A stretch of 64,000 bases of DNA from Arthrobacter ipis (GTDB lineage: Bacteria; Actinomycetota; Actinomycetes; Actinomycetales; Micrococcaceae), in NCBI RefSeq assembly GCF_014694315.1, contig NZ_JAAOXD010000004.1:223967-287966 (forward strand). The letters are read 5' to 3'. The notes below the pieces were generated by a model. That model saw only the letters and a program-made list of their open reading frames with translations, searched no databases and was not told where the DNA came from. The position numbers and the translations under genes were made by a program. Position 1 is the first letter of the stretch. The number at the start of each line of letters is the position of its first letter. Shown here piece by piece: positions 26,544 through 35,231 of the stretch.

Positions 26544-28910
26544 GTGCGGGAAGCAAGCTTCAACCAGAGCGTTTCAGCAGCCGATGAGTTTGACGGCGAG
26601 AGCAACGGATTCGGACCCGAGGCAGGAGCGGTCCCAGCCGACGAAGCGGTTCCGGCCGACTCAGCAGCCGAGGCGGCCGAAGCGCCGGAATTGGCCGAAG
26701 CAGGCGAAGCGCCGGAAGTCACCGAGGCGGCCGACATCACCTACGATGAGCAGTTCTATCCCGCGCGTCCCAAGGCGCTGAGGCCGATCGCCCGCCGTCG
26801 CCAGTTCTTTGCGGACCGCCCATCGCTCGAATTCGACGGGCGCAACGCGGCCTACGTCGAGTGGCTGCGGAACCAGGCCATGCTGGGGGACGCGAACGTT
26901 ATGGCACGGCAGCTCTCCGGCCAGGCCAGCATGTGGCAGAACTCGTATGCCCATCCCAACCCGCGGGCGGCCGTGGAACGCGCCCCCGTCTGGTTTACCG
27001 CCTACCCCCTGTCCTTCATCACCCGGCCGGGCCAGTCCTTCCTCTCGGCTTTGGGGGATCCTGAGCTGTGGGATGCTTTCCGCGAGATCGGGATCAGGGG
27101 CCTGCACACCGGTCCCGTCAAGCTCGCCGGCGGCATCAGCGGCTGGTCGCAGACGCCGAGCGTGGACGGGCACTTCGACCGCATCAGCATGGCGATCGAC
27201 CCGGTGTTCGGCACCGAGGACGAATTCCGCAAAATGTGCGAGGTCGCGGCCGACCACGAAGGCACGGTGATCGATGACATCGTTCCCGGCCACACCGGCA
27301 AGGGGGCCGACTTCCGCCTGGCCGAGATGAACTTCCGGGACTACCCGGGCATTTACCACATGATCGACATCCCGGAAGAGGACTGGCACCTGCTGCCGGA
27401 CGTTCCCGAAGGCGAAGATTCGGTCAACCTCAGCCCCGACGCGGAGCAGGCACTGCAGGAGGCCGGGTACATCATCGGCCGGCTGCAGCGCGTGATTTTC
27501 TACGAACCCGGGGTCAAGGAGACCAACTGGAGCGCCACCCGCCCGATCGTGGACACAGCCGGGAAAACCAGGCGCTGGGTCTACCTTCACTACTTCAAGG
27601 CCGGCCAGCCGTCCATCAACTGGCTGGACCCGACCTTCGCGGGCATGCGCCTGGTGGTCGGTGACGCGCTGCACTCGCTGCTCGACCTGGGCACGGGTGC
27701 GCTGCGGCTGGACGCGAACGGGTTCCTGGGCGTGGAGAAGAGCGCCGAGGAGCAGCCGGGCTGGTCCGAGGGGCACCCGCTGTCCGAAGCGGCAAACCAG
27801 CTGATCGGGTCCATGATCCGCAAGGTGGGCGGGTTCTCCTTCCAGGAACTCAACCTGACCATCGACGACATCAAGGCCACCTCGGAGGCGGGTCCCGACC
27901 TTTCCTACGACTTCGTCACCAGGCCGGCCTACCACTACGCGCTGGTGACCGCCGACACGGAGTTCCTGCGCCTGACCCTGCGGCTCGCTATGGAAATCGG
28001 CGTGGACCAGGCATCACTGGTCCATGCCCTGCAGAACCACGATGAACTGACCTATGAGCTGGTCCATTTCGCCGCCGGCCACAAGGACGACGTCTTCGAA
28101 CTCAACGGCCAGGAACTCACCGGCGCCGAGATTGCGGAGCATGTCCAGCAGACCCTGCGGGAAAGGCTGACGGGCCCGGACACCCCGTACAACGCCTTGT
28201 TCACCACCAACGGCATCGCCTGCACCACGGCCAGCGTCATCATGGCCGCCCTGGGCATCCAGGACCCGGAGAACCTCACCGACGAACAGCAGGCCCAGAT
28301 CCTGGACGTCCACATCCTGCTGTCCATGTACAACGCCCTGCAGCCCGGTGTCTTTGCCCTGTCCGGCTGGGACCTCACCGGCATAGTCACTCTTGACCGC
28401 CAAAAGGTACGGGAACTCACCGCACAGGGAGACACCCGCTGGATCAACCGCGGCGCACACGACATCATGGGCACCAGCCCTGAAGCGACGGCCTCCTCCG
28501 CCGGCATGCCGCGCGCCCGCAGTCTCTACGGCCCGCTGCCCGACCAGCTCAAGGACCCGGCGTCCTTCGCCCGGCGGCTGCAGAAGATCCTTGCCGTCCG
28601 GGAAGAAAGCGGCATTGCCACCAGCACCCTGCTGGACGTGCCGGAAGTATCCCAGCGCGGCCTGCTGGTCATGGTTAACAGGCTGGGGGACGGGAACCTT
28701 CAGGCCACCGTGCTCAACTTCTCCGGCCAGGACATCGCGGGCAGCATCCAGTCGACCCACCTGGTCCCCGGCAGCAGCGTCCACGACCTCTTCAGCGGCG
28801 AGCCCGTGGGGCAGGTTGACGACCTGCACAGCTTCTTCCTGGAGCTGGGCGCCTATCAGGGCACGGCACTGGTCCTGAAGGAAGGCGAAAGGGAGGACGA
28901 CGCCGAGTGA
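26544..28910 (+). CDS. GH13 alpha-glucan enzyme, trehalose-synthase-like, with acidic N-terminal extension
   Basis: 788 residues from GTG 26544, with AAAGGAG upstream. GH13 signatures are visible in order: region I-like DDIVPGHTG (244-252), region [12 protein letters not shown] with nucleophile Asp390, acid/base Glu435 in FSFQELNLT, and region [10 protein letters not shown] with the conserved Asp500. A C-terminal beta domain follows. The [12 protein letters not shown] context and the HTGKGADF loop resemble maltose/trehalose-interconverting enzymes. Residues ~10-65 are an acidic Ala/Glu/Pro-rich low-complexity tail not expected in the family. The 3' end overlaps the end of the convergent lacI-type gene by 55 bp. 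Exact reaction is uncertain: maltose alpha-glucosyltransferase (trehalose synthase) is the best guess; sucrose or isomaltulose activity is possible. Confidence 0.8.
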   Translation: MREASFNQSVSAADEFDGESNGFGPEAGAVPADEAVPADSAAEAAEAPELAEAGEAPEVTEAADITYDEQFYPARPKALRPIARRRQFFADRPSLEFDGRNAAYVEWLRNQAMLGDANVMARQLSGQASMWQNSYAHPNPRAAVERAPVWFTAYPLSFITRPGQSFLSALGDPELWDAFREIGIRGLHTGPVKLAGGISGWSQTPSVDGHFDRISMAIDPVFGTEDEFRKMCEVAADHEGTVIDDIVPGHTGKGADFRLAEMNFRDYPGIYHMIDIPEEDWHLLPDVPEGEDSVNLSPDAEQALQEAGYIIGRLQRVIFYEPGVKETNWSATRPIVDTAGKTRRWVYLHYFKAGQPSINWLDPTFAGMRLVVGDALHSLLDLGTGALRLDANGFLGVEKSAEEQPGWSEGHPLSEAANQLIGSMIRKVGGFSFQELNLTIDDIKATSEAGPDLSYDFVTRPAYHYALVTADTEFLRLTLRLAMEIGVDQASLVHALQNHDELTYELVHFAAGHKDDVFELNGQELTGAEIAEHVQQTLRERLTGPDTPYNALFTTNGIACTTASVIMAALGIQDPENLTDEQQAQILDVHILLSMYNALQPGVFALSGWDLTGIVTLDRQKVRELTAQGDTRWINRGAHDIMGTSPEATASSAGMPRARSLYGPLPDQLKDPASFARRLQKILAVREESGIATSTLLDVPEVSQRGLLVMVNRLGDGNLQATVLNFSGQDIAGSIQSTHLVPGSSVHDLFSGEPVGQVDDLHSFFLELGAYQGTALVLKEGEREDDAE

Positions 28911-29986
28911 GGCGGCTCTGACCCGGGAAGCGCACCCACCGAGCCCCGGCGGACCAGCGTGGCGTGGAACTCCGGCGCCGGGGCCAGAGGCGGGCGGCCC
29001 TCGATCTGCCTAATCAGGGCGCTCGCCGCCGCGGCCCCCATGTCGTAGACAGGCTGCGCCACCACCGTCAGGGGTGGCGTGGTCAGGCGGGTCCAGGCGA
29101 AGTCGTCATACATCAGGAACGACACGTCATCCGGGATCCGGAGTCCCATCTCCTGGATGGCTTCCACCACGCTGAGGGCAATCAGGCCGTCTGAAGCCAC
29201 GACGGCGGTGGCCGGGTCAGCGCCGAGCAGCACCTCGCGCGTGAGGTTCCGGATGGAGCCGGCATCCCCTGCGTTGAGCCGCACGAGGTCCCCCGGGAAC
29301 TCGCACCGCGCGTCACTAAAGGCCCGCCGCATCCCCTCCAGGCGGTCCGAGATTTGCGATGAATCCAGCCGCGTCCCCTCGGAGTACTCAACGTCGGTGC
29401 GCAGCGTCGAGATGAAGGCGATCCTTCGGTGCCCGGCATCCAGAAGATAGCGCGTTGATTCGTACGAGATGGTGGCCATGTCGACGGCGACCGTCTCCAG
29501 CCCGAGGCCATCAGCAGAGCGGTCCAGAAGCACCAGCGGGCGGCCTGATTCGTGGACCCGCCGCAGGTGCTGCGTCTCCACCGACGACGCCGGCGCGACG
29601 ATCAGGCCGTCGACCCTCTTGTCGAGCAGCACGCGGACAGCGTCCACTTCCGCCGCGGTGTTCTCGTCCGTGTTGATCAGGATGACGTTGAACCCGCTCT
29701 TCTTGGCGGTGTCCGTGATCCCCCTGGTGGCCAGGCCGAAATGCGGGTTCTCGATGTCGCCCACCACTACGCCGATGGTGTGCGATTTCCCGGTATTCAT
29801 GCTGCGTGCCAGCTCATTCGGCCGGTACTCCAGTTCCTCCGCGGCGGCAAGAACCCGCTCGCGGACGTCGTCGCTGACGGCACCGTAGTTGCCCAGCGCG
29901 CGGGCGGCTTGGGCTTTGGAGACCTGGGCAGCTTTTGCGACGTCGGCAACTGTTACGTCCCGCCGTCTTGCTCCGTCACTGCTCAT
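28856..29986 (-). CDS. LacI family transcriptional regulator
   Basis: 376 residues from ATG 29986 (GAAAGGTG upstream). The N-terminal helix-turn-helix is [20 protein letters not shown], followed by the hinge helix [18 protein letters not shown]. The sugar-binding-like domain follows ([55 protein letters not shown]). It is divergent from the amino-acid-type ABC operon, and two near-palindromic operators with central CCGG lie between them, so it most likely represses that operon. Ligand unknown. The long C-terminal tail after RGSVG is Ser/Pro-rich and overlaps the convergent GH13 gene. Confidence 0.93.
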   Translation of the reverse strand: MSSDGARRRDVTVADVAKAAQVSKAQAARALGNYGAVSDDVRERVLAAAEELEYRPNELARSMNTGKSHTIGVVVGDIENPHFGLATRGITDTAKKSGFNVILINTDENTAAEVDAVRVLLDKRVDGLIVAPASSVETQHLRRVHESGRPLVLLDRSADGLGLETVAVDMATISYESTRYLLDAGHRRIAFISTLRTDVEYSEGTRLDSSQISDRLEGMRRAFSDARCEFPGDLVRLNAGDAGSIRNLTREVLLGADPATAVVASDGLIALSVVEAIQEMGLRIPDDVSFLMYDDFAWTRLTTPPLTVVAQPVYDMGAAAASALIRQIEGRPPLAPAPEFHATLVRRGSVGALPGSEPPHSASSSLSPSFRTSAVP

Positions 29987-30050
29987 GTTCACCTTTCAGA
30001 GGGGCTGTTGACGCGGCGTGTGAGTTCCGCTACATTTCTAGCAATCGATG

Positions 30051-30089
30051 TGAGTCCGGTCTCAATCGTAGGGACTGAGACCGGACTCA
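30051..30089. promoter_or_regulatory. Paired LacI-type operators
   Basis: TGAGTCCGGTCTCA (30051-30064) and TGAGACCGGACTCA (30076-30089) are exact reverse complements, 11 bp apart. Each is also near-palindromic by itself (12 of 14 positions) with a central CCGG, as in LacI/GalR operators; centres are 25 bp apart. They lie between the lacI-type gene and the binding-protein gene. Confidence 0.85.
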
Positions 30090-30163
30090 GCAAGAGCTTC
30101 ATCGACCAAATCCTTCGGCGGCCCCTGACAGCACCGCTTTCCCTCCCACGATTGGACAACGCT

Positions 30164-31030
30164 GTGATCAAATTGAACTTCCGCCCCGCCGCGGTGGCTG
30201 CGGCCGCACTGGCGGCCATCCTCGCCCTCTCCGGCTGCGGCGGGTCGTCCTCCGCCACCTCCAGCCCGGCCGAGAACCCGTACGGGCTGATTGAACCGGG
30301 CACCATCCGGGTGGCTAGCCTGGGTGACTCAAAGCCGTACACCTTCACTGACGCGCAGGGTAATTTCACGGGCTTCGATGTCGAATTGTTCAAGGACGTG
30401 GCCCACCGGGCAGGTGTAGACAAAGTGGTCTTCACCGGTCAGGACTTCTCCGGTCTGCTCTCCGCCGTGGCAAATGGCCAGTTCGACGTTGGCGTGGCCG
30501 CGATCGGCATCACGGACAAGCGCAAGGAAACGGTTGACTTCTCCGACGGCTACCTCGCGGGCTACCTGACGGTCATCACCACCAAGACCTCGGGCATCAA
30601 GGATGTCGACGGCCTCAACGGCAAGCGCCTGGGCGTGGTGCAGGGAACGCTTCAGGAAGCGTACGCCGTCAAGAACTTCACCTCTGCCAGCCTGGTGCGC
30701 TTCCCGGACAACAACACCGCCGTCGCCGCCGTCAACAGCGGTTCCGTGGACGCCCACTTCCTCGACTACGAGGCCGCCAAGGCCTACGAGAAACAGTACG
30801 GCCTGATCAGCGCGGCTGACATCCCGTCCTTCGACGCCCCCGCTGGCTTCGCCATCGCCAAGGACAAGCCTGCCTTCAAGGAAGCGCTGAACAAAGGCCT
30901 CGCCGCGGCAATGGAAGACGGCACCTGGAAGAAGCTCTACCAGAAGTGGTTCCCGGGTTCCCCGATGCCTGAGCAGTACCTGCCCAAGGCCGAGCAGACC
31001 GCCACCCCGGCGCCAACCGCAAGCAAGTAA
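30164..31030 (+). CDS. Amino-acid-type ABC transporter substrate-binding lipoprotein
   Basis: 288 residues from GTG 30164. Lipobox LSGC with Cys25. The fold is the polar amino-acid (family 3) type: [55 protein letters not shown], and the C-terminal [12 protein letters not shown]. It binds the substrate for the permease and ATPase encoded downstream. The ribosome binding site is weak. The context (LacI control, Gfo/Idh and DadA-like enzymes) suggests a substrate joining an amino acid with a sugar or other group. Confidence 0.93.
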   Translation: MIKLNFRPAAVAAAALAAILALSGCGGSSSATSSPAENPYGLIEPGTIRVASLGDSKPYTFTDAQGNFTGFDVELFKDVAHRAGVDKVVFTGQDFSGLLSAVANGQFDVGVAAIGITDKRKETVDFSDGYLAGYLTVITTKTSGIKDVDGLNGKRLGVVQGTLQEAYAVKNFTSASLVRFPDNNTAVAAVNSGSVDAHFLDYEAAKAYEKQYGLISAADIPSFDAPAGFAIAKDKPAFKEALNKGLAAAMEDGTWKKLYQKWFPGSPMPEQYLPKAEQTATPAPTASK

Positions 31031-31122
31031 GCGGCAGCCGAGCCGATTCACCACCGCCGGGCGGGCTGCACCCACAGCCCGCCCGGCACCCGAACCGAAC
31101 AACTAACGTCTGAGAGCAATCA

Positions 31123-31911
31123 ATGGACTGGCTCAACATCATCGGCCGCACCTTCTTCGACTTTGAAGCAATGCTCGAGGTGCTGCCCCAACTCCTCGGG
31201 GTTGGCCTTCTGAATACGCTGATCATCTCCGTCGCAGCGACCATCCTTGGCGTCGTGCTGGGCATGGTGGTGGCTGTCATGGGCATCTCGAGGTCCCGCT
31301 GGCTGCGCATTCCGGCCCGGATCTACACCGACCTCTTCCGTGGCCTGCCCGCAATCCTGACCATCCTGCTGATCGGCCAGGGCTTCGCCCGCTTCAGCCA
31401 GTCGATCTTCGGGCCCTCGCCCTACCCGCTGGGAATCATCGCGCTGAGCCTCATCGCCAGCGCCTACATCGGCGAAATCTTCCGCGCCGGCATCCTCAGC
31501 GTGGACAAGGGCCAGGGCGAGGCCTGCCGGGCGCTGGGCATGAGCTATGCCAAGTCGATGGCCCTGGTGGTGGTCCCGCAGGGTGTCCGCCGCGTCCTGC
31601 CGGCTCTAGTCAACCAGTTCATCGCCATCGTCAAGGACTCCTCCCTGGTCTACTTCCTGGGCCTGCTGGTCAGCGAACGCGAACTCTTCCGGGTGGGCCA
31701 GGACGCCGCCGTGCTCTCCGGCAACCTCTCGCCCCTGGTCATGGCCGGCATCTTCTACCTGGTGATCACGGTGCCCCTGACCCACCTGGTCAACTTCTTC
31801 GACAACAGGTTCCGCACCGGCCGCCGCCGGCCCACCCCGCCCATGTCCGGCCTGAAGGAAGTCACCGAACTCGACGCGGCCTCGCCGCTCACCACCGGGA
31901 GCAACACATGA
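31123..31911 (+). CDS. Amino-acid ABC transporter permease
   Basis: 262 residues with about five spans, HisM/GlnP type. The permease loop EACRALGMSYAKSMALVVVPQGVRRVLPAL is the EAA coupling motif region. The start ATG 31123 follows the binding-protein gene by 92 bp, and the stop overlaps the ATPase start as ATGA. It makes a homodimeric channel, since no second permease is present. Confidence 0.94.
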   Translation: MDWLNIIGRTFFDFEAMLEVLPQLLGVGLLNTLIISVAATILGVVLGMVVAVMGISRSRWLRIPARIYTDLFRGLPAILTILLIGQGFARFSQSIFGPSPYPLGIIALSLIASAYIGEIFRAGILSVDKGQGEACRALGMSYAKSMALVVVPQGVRRVLPALVNQFIAIVKDSSLVYFLGLLVSERELFRVGQDAAVLSGNLSPLVMAGIFYLVITVPLTHLVNFFDNRFRTGRRRPTPPMSGLKEVTELDAASPLTTGSNT

Positions 31912-32699
31912 ACCTCACAAGCGCCAACACCAGCACCAGCAACAGCAAAACAGTAGCTGACATTGAGACGTTCCACGGCTCCAGCCTCGAGCTTCAGAAC
32001 CTGACCATGGCCTACGGGGACATCGAGGTCCTCCGCAACGTCAGCCTCTCGGTCGCCCCCGGCACCACCACCTGCATCATCGGCCCCTCAGGCTCGGGCA
32101 AGTCCACCCTGCTGCGCGGCGTCAACCGGCTGCACGAACCCAAGAGCGGCGACGTGCTGCTGGCCGGCGAAAGCGCCCTGCAGGTCAGGCCGGACACCCT
32201 CCGCCGCCGGATCGGCATGGTGTTCCAGCACTTCAACCTCTTTCCGGACCACACCGCACTGGAAAATGTGGCGCTGGCCCTGTGGAGTGTCAAGGGCATG
32301 CCCAAGGCCGAGGCCATGGAACGCGCCCGCCGCCGGCTGGCCGAAGTAGGCCTGGCCGAACGCGCCGACCACCGGCCCCGCGACCTCTCCGGAGGCCAGC
32401 AGCAGCGCGTGGCAATCGCCCGCGCCCTGGCCATGGAACCGGAGGTAATGCTTTTCGACGAGGCCACCAGCGCTTTGGACCCGGAACTGGTCAAGGGCGT
32501 CCTGAACCTGATGGCCGGGCTCGGCCGGCGCGGCATGACCATGCTGGTGGTCACACACGAGATGGGCTTCGCACGCAAGGTCGCTGACCAGGTGGTGTTC
32601 ATGGACGAAGGCGAAGTCGTTGAGGCCGGAACACCGGCCGAACTCTTCGACAACCCGCGCAGCGAACGCCTGCAGCGCTTCCTCTCGGAGGTGCTGTGA
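31908..32699 (+). CDS. Amino-acid ABC transporter ATP-binding protein
   Basis: 263 residues, GlnQ/HisP type. Walker A GPSGSGKSTLLR, Q-loop GMVFQHFNLFPDHT, signature LSGGQQQRVAIARAL, Walker B VMLFDEATSALDPE and switch His in VVTHEMGFA are all intact. A ~20-residue Ser/Thr/Asn-rich N-terminal extension precedes the domain. The stop overlaps the following dehydrogenase gene. Confidence 0.95.
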   Translation: MNLTSANTSTSNSKTVADIETFHGSSLELQNLTMAYGDIEVLRNVSLSVAPGTTTCIIGPSGSGKSTLLRGVNRLHEPKSGDVLLAGESALQVRPDTLRRRIGMVFQHFNLFPDHTALENVALALWSVKGMPKAEAMERARRRLAEVGLAERADHRPRDLSGGQQQRVAIARALAMEPEVMLFDEATSALDPELVKGVLNLMAGLGRRGMTMLVVTHEMGFARKVADQVVFMDEGEVVEAGTPAELFDNPRSERLQRFLSEVL

Positions 32700-33742
32700 T
32701 GGGGAACGGTACAGCGGCACCCATCCGGACTGCCGTCGTCGGTTTTGGAATCTCCGGCAAGGTTTTCCACGCCCCGCTGCTAGCGGCGGATCCGCGGTAC
32801 TCACTGGACGTGATCGTGACGGCGGACCCGGCACGCGCCGCCGACGCGGCCCGGCTTTACCCGCAGGCGCGCATCCTTCCGACGCCGGAGTCGCTGTTCG
32901 CCCAGGCCCGGGAGCTGGACCTCGTCATCCTGGGCACTCCGCCACACACCCACTTCGACCTGGCGGCTGCAGCCATTGCACACGGCCTCCACGTGGTGGT
33001 GGACAAGCCCTTCGTGCCCACCTCCGCCCAGGGGGCGGAACTGATCGCACTGGCGTCCGACGGCGGGGTGCAGCTCACGGTGTTCCAGAACCGCCGGTGG
33101 GATGCCGACTTCCTGACCCTGCAGAAGCTGCTGCGGTCGGGGGCTGTGGGCGAGGTGCGCACCTTCGAATCACGGTTCGAATGGTGGCGGCCGGAGGGTT
33201 TTGGAAACTGGCGGGACAGCGTCTCGCTTGCCCAGGGCGGCGGAATCCTCCACGACCTCGGCGCGCACCTGATCGACCAGGCCATCCAGCTGTTCGGACC
33301 GGTTGAAAAGAGCTACGGCGAGACCGCCAACCGAGGCTCCGATCCAGGCGCCGCCGACACGGAAGCGTTTGTCTCCCTGCTCCACGGGTCCGGAGTCCGG
33401 ACCAGGCTGTGGATGAACGGCATGGCAGCGCAGGTGGGGCCGCGCTTCCACGTCCTCGGCTCCGAAGCCGGCTACACGAAGTGGGGCCTGGACGGCCAGG
33501 AGCCCGCGCTCGCGGCCGGCATGCTGCCCTCGGATCCCGCCTACGGCATCGATCCCCAGGAGTCCTGGGGGCTTCTGGGAGTGGACGGGGCCGCCAGTCC
33601 GGTCCCAGCAGAGCGGGGTGCCTACCCCGAGTTCTATGTTCAGCTTGCCGCCGCCCTCCGCGGGGAGGGGCCGGTGCCCGTTGATCCGTCAGAGCCGCTC
33701 GAGGTTCTCAAAGTCATCGAAGGTATCCACGCGCTGGCCTGA
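32696..33742 (+). CDS. Gfo/Idh/MocA family oxidoreductase
   Basis: 348 residues, NAD(P)-dependent sugar or inositol-type dehydrogenase. Rossmann start AVVGFGISGKVFHAPLL, VILGTPPHTHFDLA and the catalytic Lys in VVVDKPFVP, then the Gfo/Idh C-terminal domain with QNRRWDADFLTLQKLL and GGGILHDLGAHLIDQ (conserved His). GTG 32696 overlaps the ATPase stop; ATG 32699 is an equally possible start. Co-transcription with the ABC transporter suggests it acts on the imported compound. Confidence 0.92.
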   Translation: MMGNGTAAPIRTAVVGFGISGKVFHAPLLAADPRYSLDVIVTADPARAADAARLYPQARILPTPESLFAQARELDLVILGTPPHTHFDLAAAAIAHGLHVVVDKPFVPTSAQGAELIALASDGGVQLTVFQNRRWDADFLTLQKLLRSGAVGEVRTFESRFEWWRPEGFGNWRDSVSLAQGGGILHDLGAHLIDQAIQLFGPVEKSYGETANRGSDPGAADTEAFVSLLHGSGVRTRLWMNGMAAQVGPRFHVLGSEAGYTKWGLDGQEPALAAGMLPSDPAYGIDPQESWGLLGVDGAASPVPAERGAYPEFYVQLAAALRGEGPVPVDPSEPLEVLKVIEGIHALA

Positions 33743-33792
33743 GACTTAGCGCCACCCATCACTGCTGCGGCGACTCGCCGCCCACTCATTCC

Positions 33793-33810
33793 GGACGCGG
33801 CTTCGCGTCC
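33793..33810 (+). terminator. Weak hairpin between the Gfo/Idh and FAD-oxidase genes
   Basis: GGACGCG and CGCGTCC pair perfectly around GCTT, followed by TTAT, 50 bp after the Gfo/Idh stop. It may reduce read-through into the next gene. Confidence 0.4.
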
Positions 33811-33849
33811 TTATCAACCGTGTCCAACATCCATAGAAAGGGAGAACTC

Positions 33850-34968
33850 ATGTCCTCCACCGCCACCAAGCACGTCGCCATCATCGGCGGCGGCATTCTG
33901 GGCGTCTCCACCGCTGTCCACCTGCTCCGCGAAGGCGCCTCCGTGACGCTGCTGACCGAACGCGGCCTGGCCAGCGAAGCCACCGGCCGTTCGCTGTCCT
34001 GGCTCAACTCCGCCGGTGAGCGATCCACGCCCTACCACCAGCTCCGCCTCGCCGGCGTGGACCGGTATCGCACGCTCTTCGCTGCGGATCCCACCCGGGA
34101 GTGGCTGCAGTTCGGCGGTGGCCTGATGTGGAACGCCGCCGGGCAGCGGGGGACCACCGAGGCCCGCCACGCCTACGAGAAGTCCATCGGCTACGACTCC
34201 AAGCTGCTGGCCCCGGAAGGCATTGCGGCGTTCACGCCCGGCATCGACGCGGGTGCTGTTCCTGAAAACGCCATCTTCAACCCGGGTGAGGGCTGGGTCA
34301 GCCTGCCGGACCTGGTGGACTTCCTGATGGAGGAGTTCCACGAGCGCGGCGGCCGGCTGGTGCTGAACGCCGGCAGGTCCTCCGTGGTGGTCGACGGCGG
34401 AAGGGCGGTGGGCGTCGAAACCTCGGCTGGCCAGACGTACGACGCCGACGCGGTACTGGTGGCGTGCGGCGCAGCGACACCCGCCGTCGTCGCGCCCCTC
34501 GGCGTCGACATCCCCAACGGTTCCCCGGTGTCCATGCTGGTGCTGACCAAGCCGGTGGAGCACGACGTCCGAACGGTGATGAACACGCCGCGCGCCGCCG
34601 TGCGGCCTAACCCGGGCGGCACCTTTGCCCTGGACCATGACTGGTACGAGGGGCACATCACGGAGCACGGGGACGGTTCTTTCAGCATCCCGGACGACGT
34701 GGTCCAGGAACTCGCCGACGAGGCCTCCAAGCTCATTTCCGGCAACCCTGAGCTGAAGCCCGCGAGTTGGAAGATCGGCTACAAGCCCATCCCGGGCGAC
34801 GGTGAGCCGGTGCTGGGCGAGCTTGGCCAGGTGCCCGGCTGCTTCGTGGCGTTCACCCACTCCGGAGCCACCCTGGGGCTCGTCGTCGGCGAACTCCTTG
34901 CCGGCGAGATCCTGAGCGGTGACAGGCACCCGATGCTATCCACGTTCCGTCCGGCCCGGTTTTCCTGA
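33850..34968 (+). CDS. FAD-dependent amine/amino-acid oxidoreductase (DadA/DAO type)
   Basis: 372 residues from ATG 33850, preceded by AAAGGGAG. The dinucleotide-binding start VAIIGGGILGVSTAVHLL and the C-terminal GCFVAFTHSGATLGLVVGEL are typical of the D-amino-acid dehydrogenase/glycine oxidase group. It oxidises a C-N bond, releasing an amine or amino acid. It is the last gene of the LacI-controlled operon, and a strong terminator follows. Substrate unknown; an N-substituted amino acid is a reasonable guess. Confidence 0.88.
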   Translation: MSSTATKHVAIIGGGILGVSTAVHLLREGASVTLLTERGLASEATGRSLSWLNSAGERSTPYHQLRLAGVDRYRTLFAADPTREWLQFGGGLMWNAAGQRGTTEARHAYEKSIGYDSKLLAPEGIAAFTPGIDAGAVPENAIFNPGEGWVSLPDLVDFLMEEFHERGGRLVLNAGRSSVVVDGGRAVGVETSAGQTYDADAVLVACGAATPAVVAPLGVDIPNGSPVSMLVLTKPVEHDVRTVMNTPRAAVRPNPGGTFALDHDWYEGHITEHGDGSFSIPDDVVQELADEASKLISGNPELKPASWKIGYKPIPGDGEPVLGELGQVPGCFVAFTHSGATLGLVVGELLAGEILSGDRHPMLSTFRPARFS

Positions 34969-34997
34969 CAAGCCGGTTTTCGGGGCTAGCCAAGCGG

Positions 34998-35040
34998 AAG
35001 CCCCGCACCGCCCGTGAAAGGGCGGTGCGGGGCTTCTTTG
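34998..35040 (+). terminator. Rho-independent terminator after the amino-acid-type operon
   Basis: AAGCCCCGCACCGCCC (34998-35013) and GGGCGGTGCGGGGCTT (35020-35035) form a perfect 16-bp stem with a 6-base loop, followed by CTTTG. Confidence 0.92.
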
Positions 35041-35152
35041 GCGAATCCTCCGGGTATCTGGGGTCCCGGAGTGCTTCCCTAAAGCTACCGGCCGGTAACC
35101 AGAAGTCAAGGGGCGGTCACAATCACGAGACGGCTATCGGATGGACCCCGCA

Positions 35153-35175
35153 TGTGACGTACGATACGAGTCACA
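35153..35175. promoter_or_regulatory. Inverted repeat upstream of the GGDEF-EAL gene
   Basis: TGTGAC and GTCACA are inverted around 11 bp, 57 bp before the start codon. The spacing (TGTGA-N13-TCACA) does not fit the CRP consensus (N6), so the binding protein is unknown. Confidence 0.35.
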
Positions 35176-35231
35176 AGTGGTTGCCTTGTACCCGTCGGGT
35201 GCTGTTGGGCGCATCTGATGCTGGGGGGCGG

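Noticed and set aside
35153..35175. CRP-type site upstream of the GGDEF-EAL gene
   Set aside because: The half-sites look similar to TGTGA/TCACA, but the spacer is 13 rather than 6, so the CRP assignment was dropped and it is listed only as an inverted repeat.
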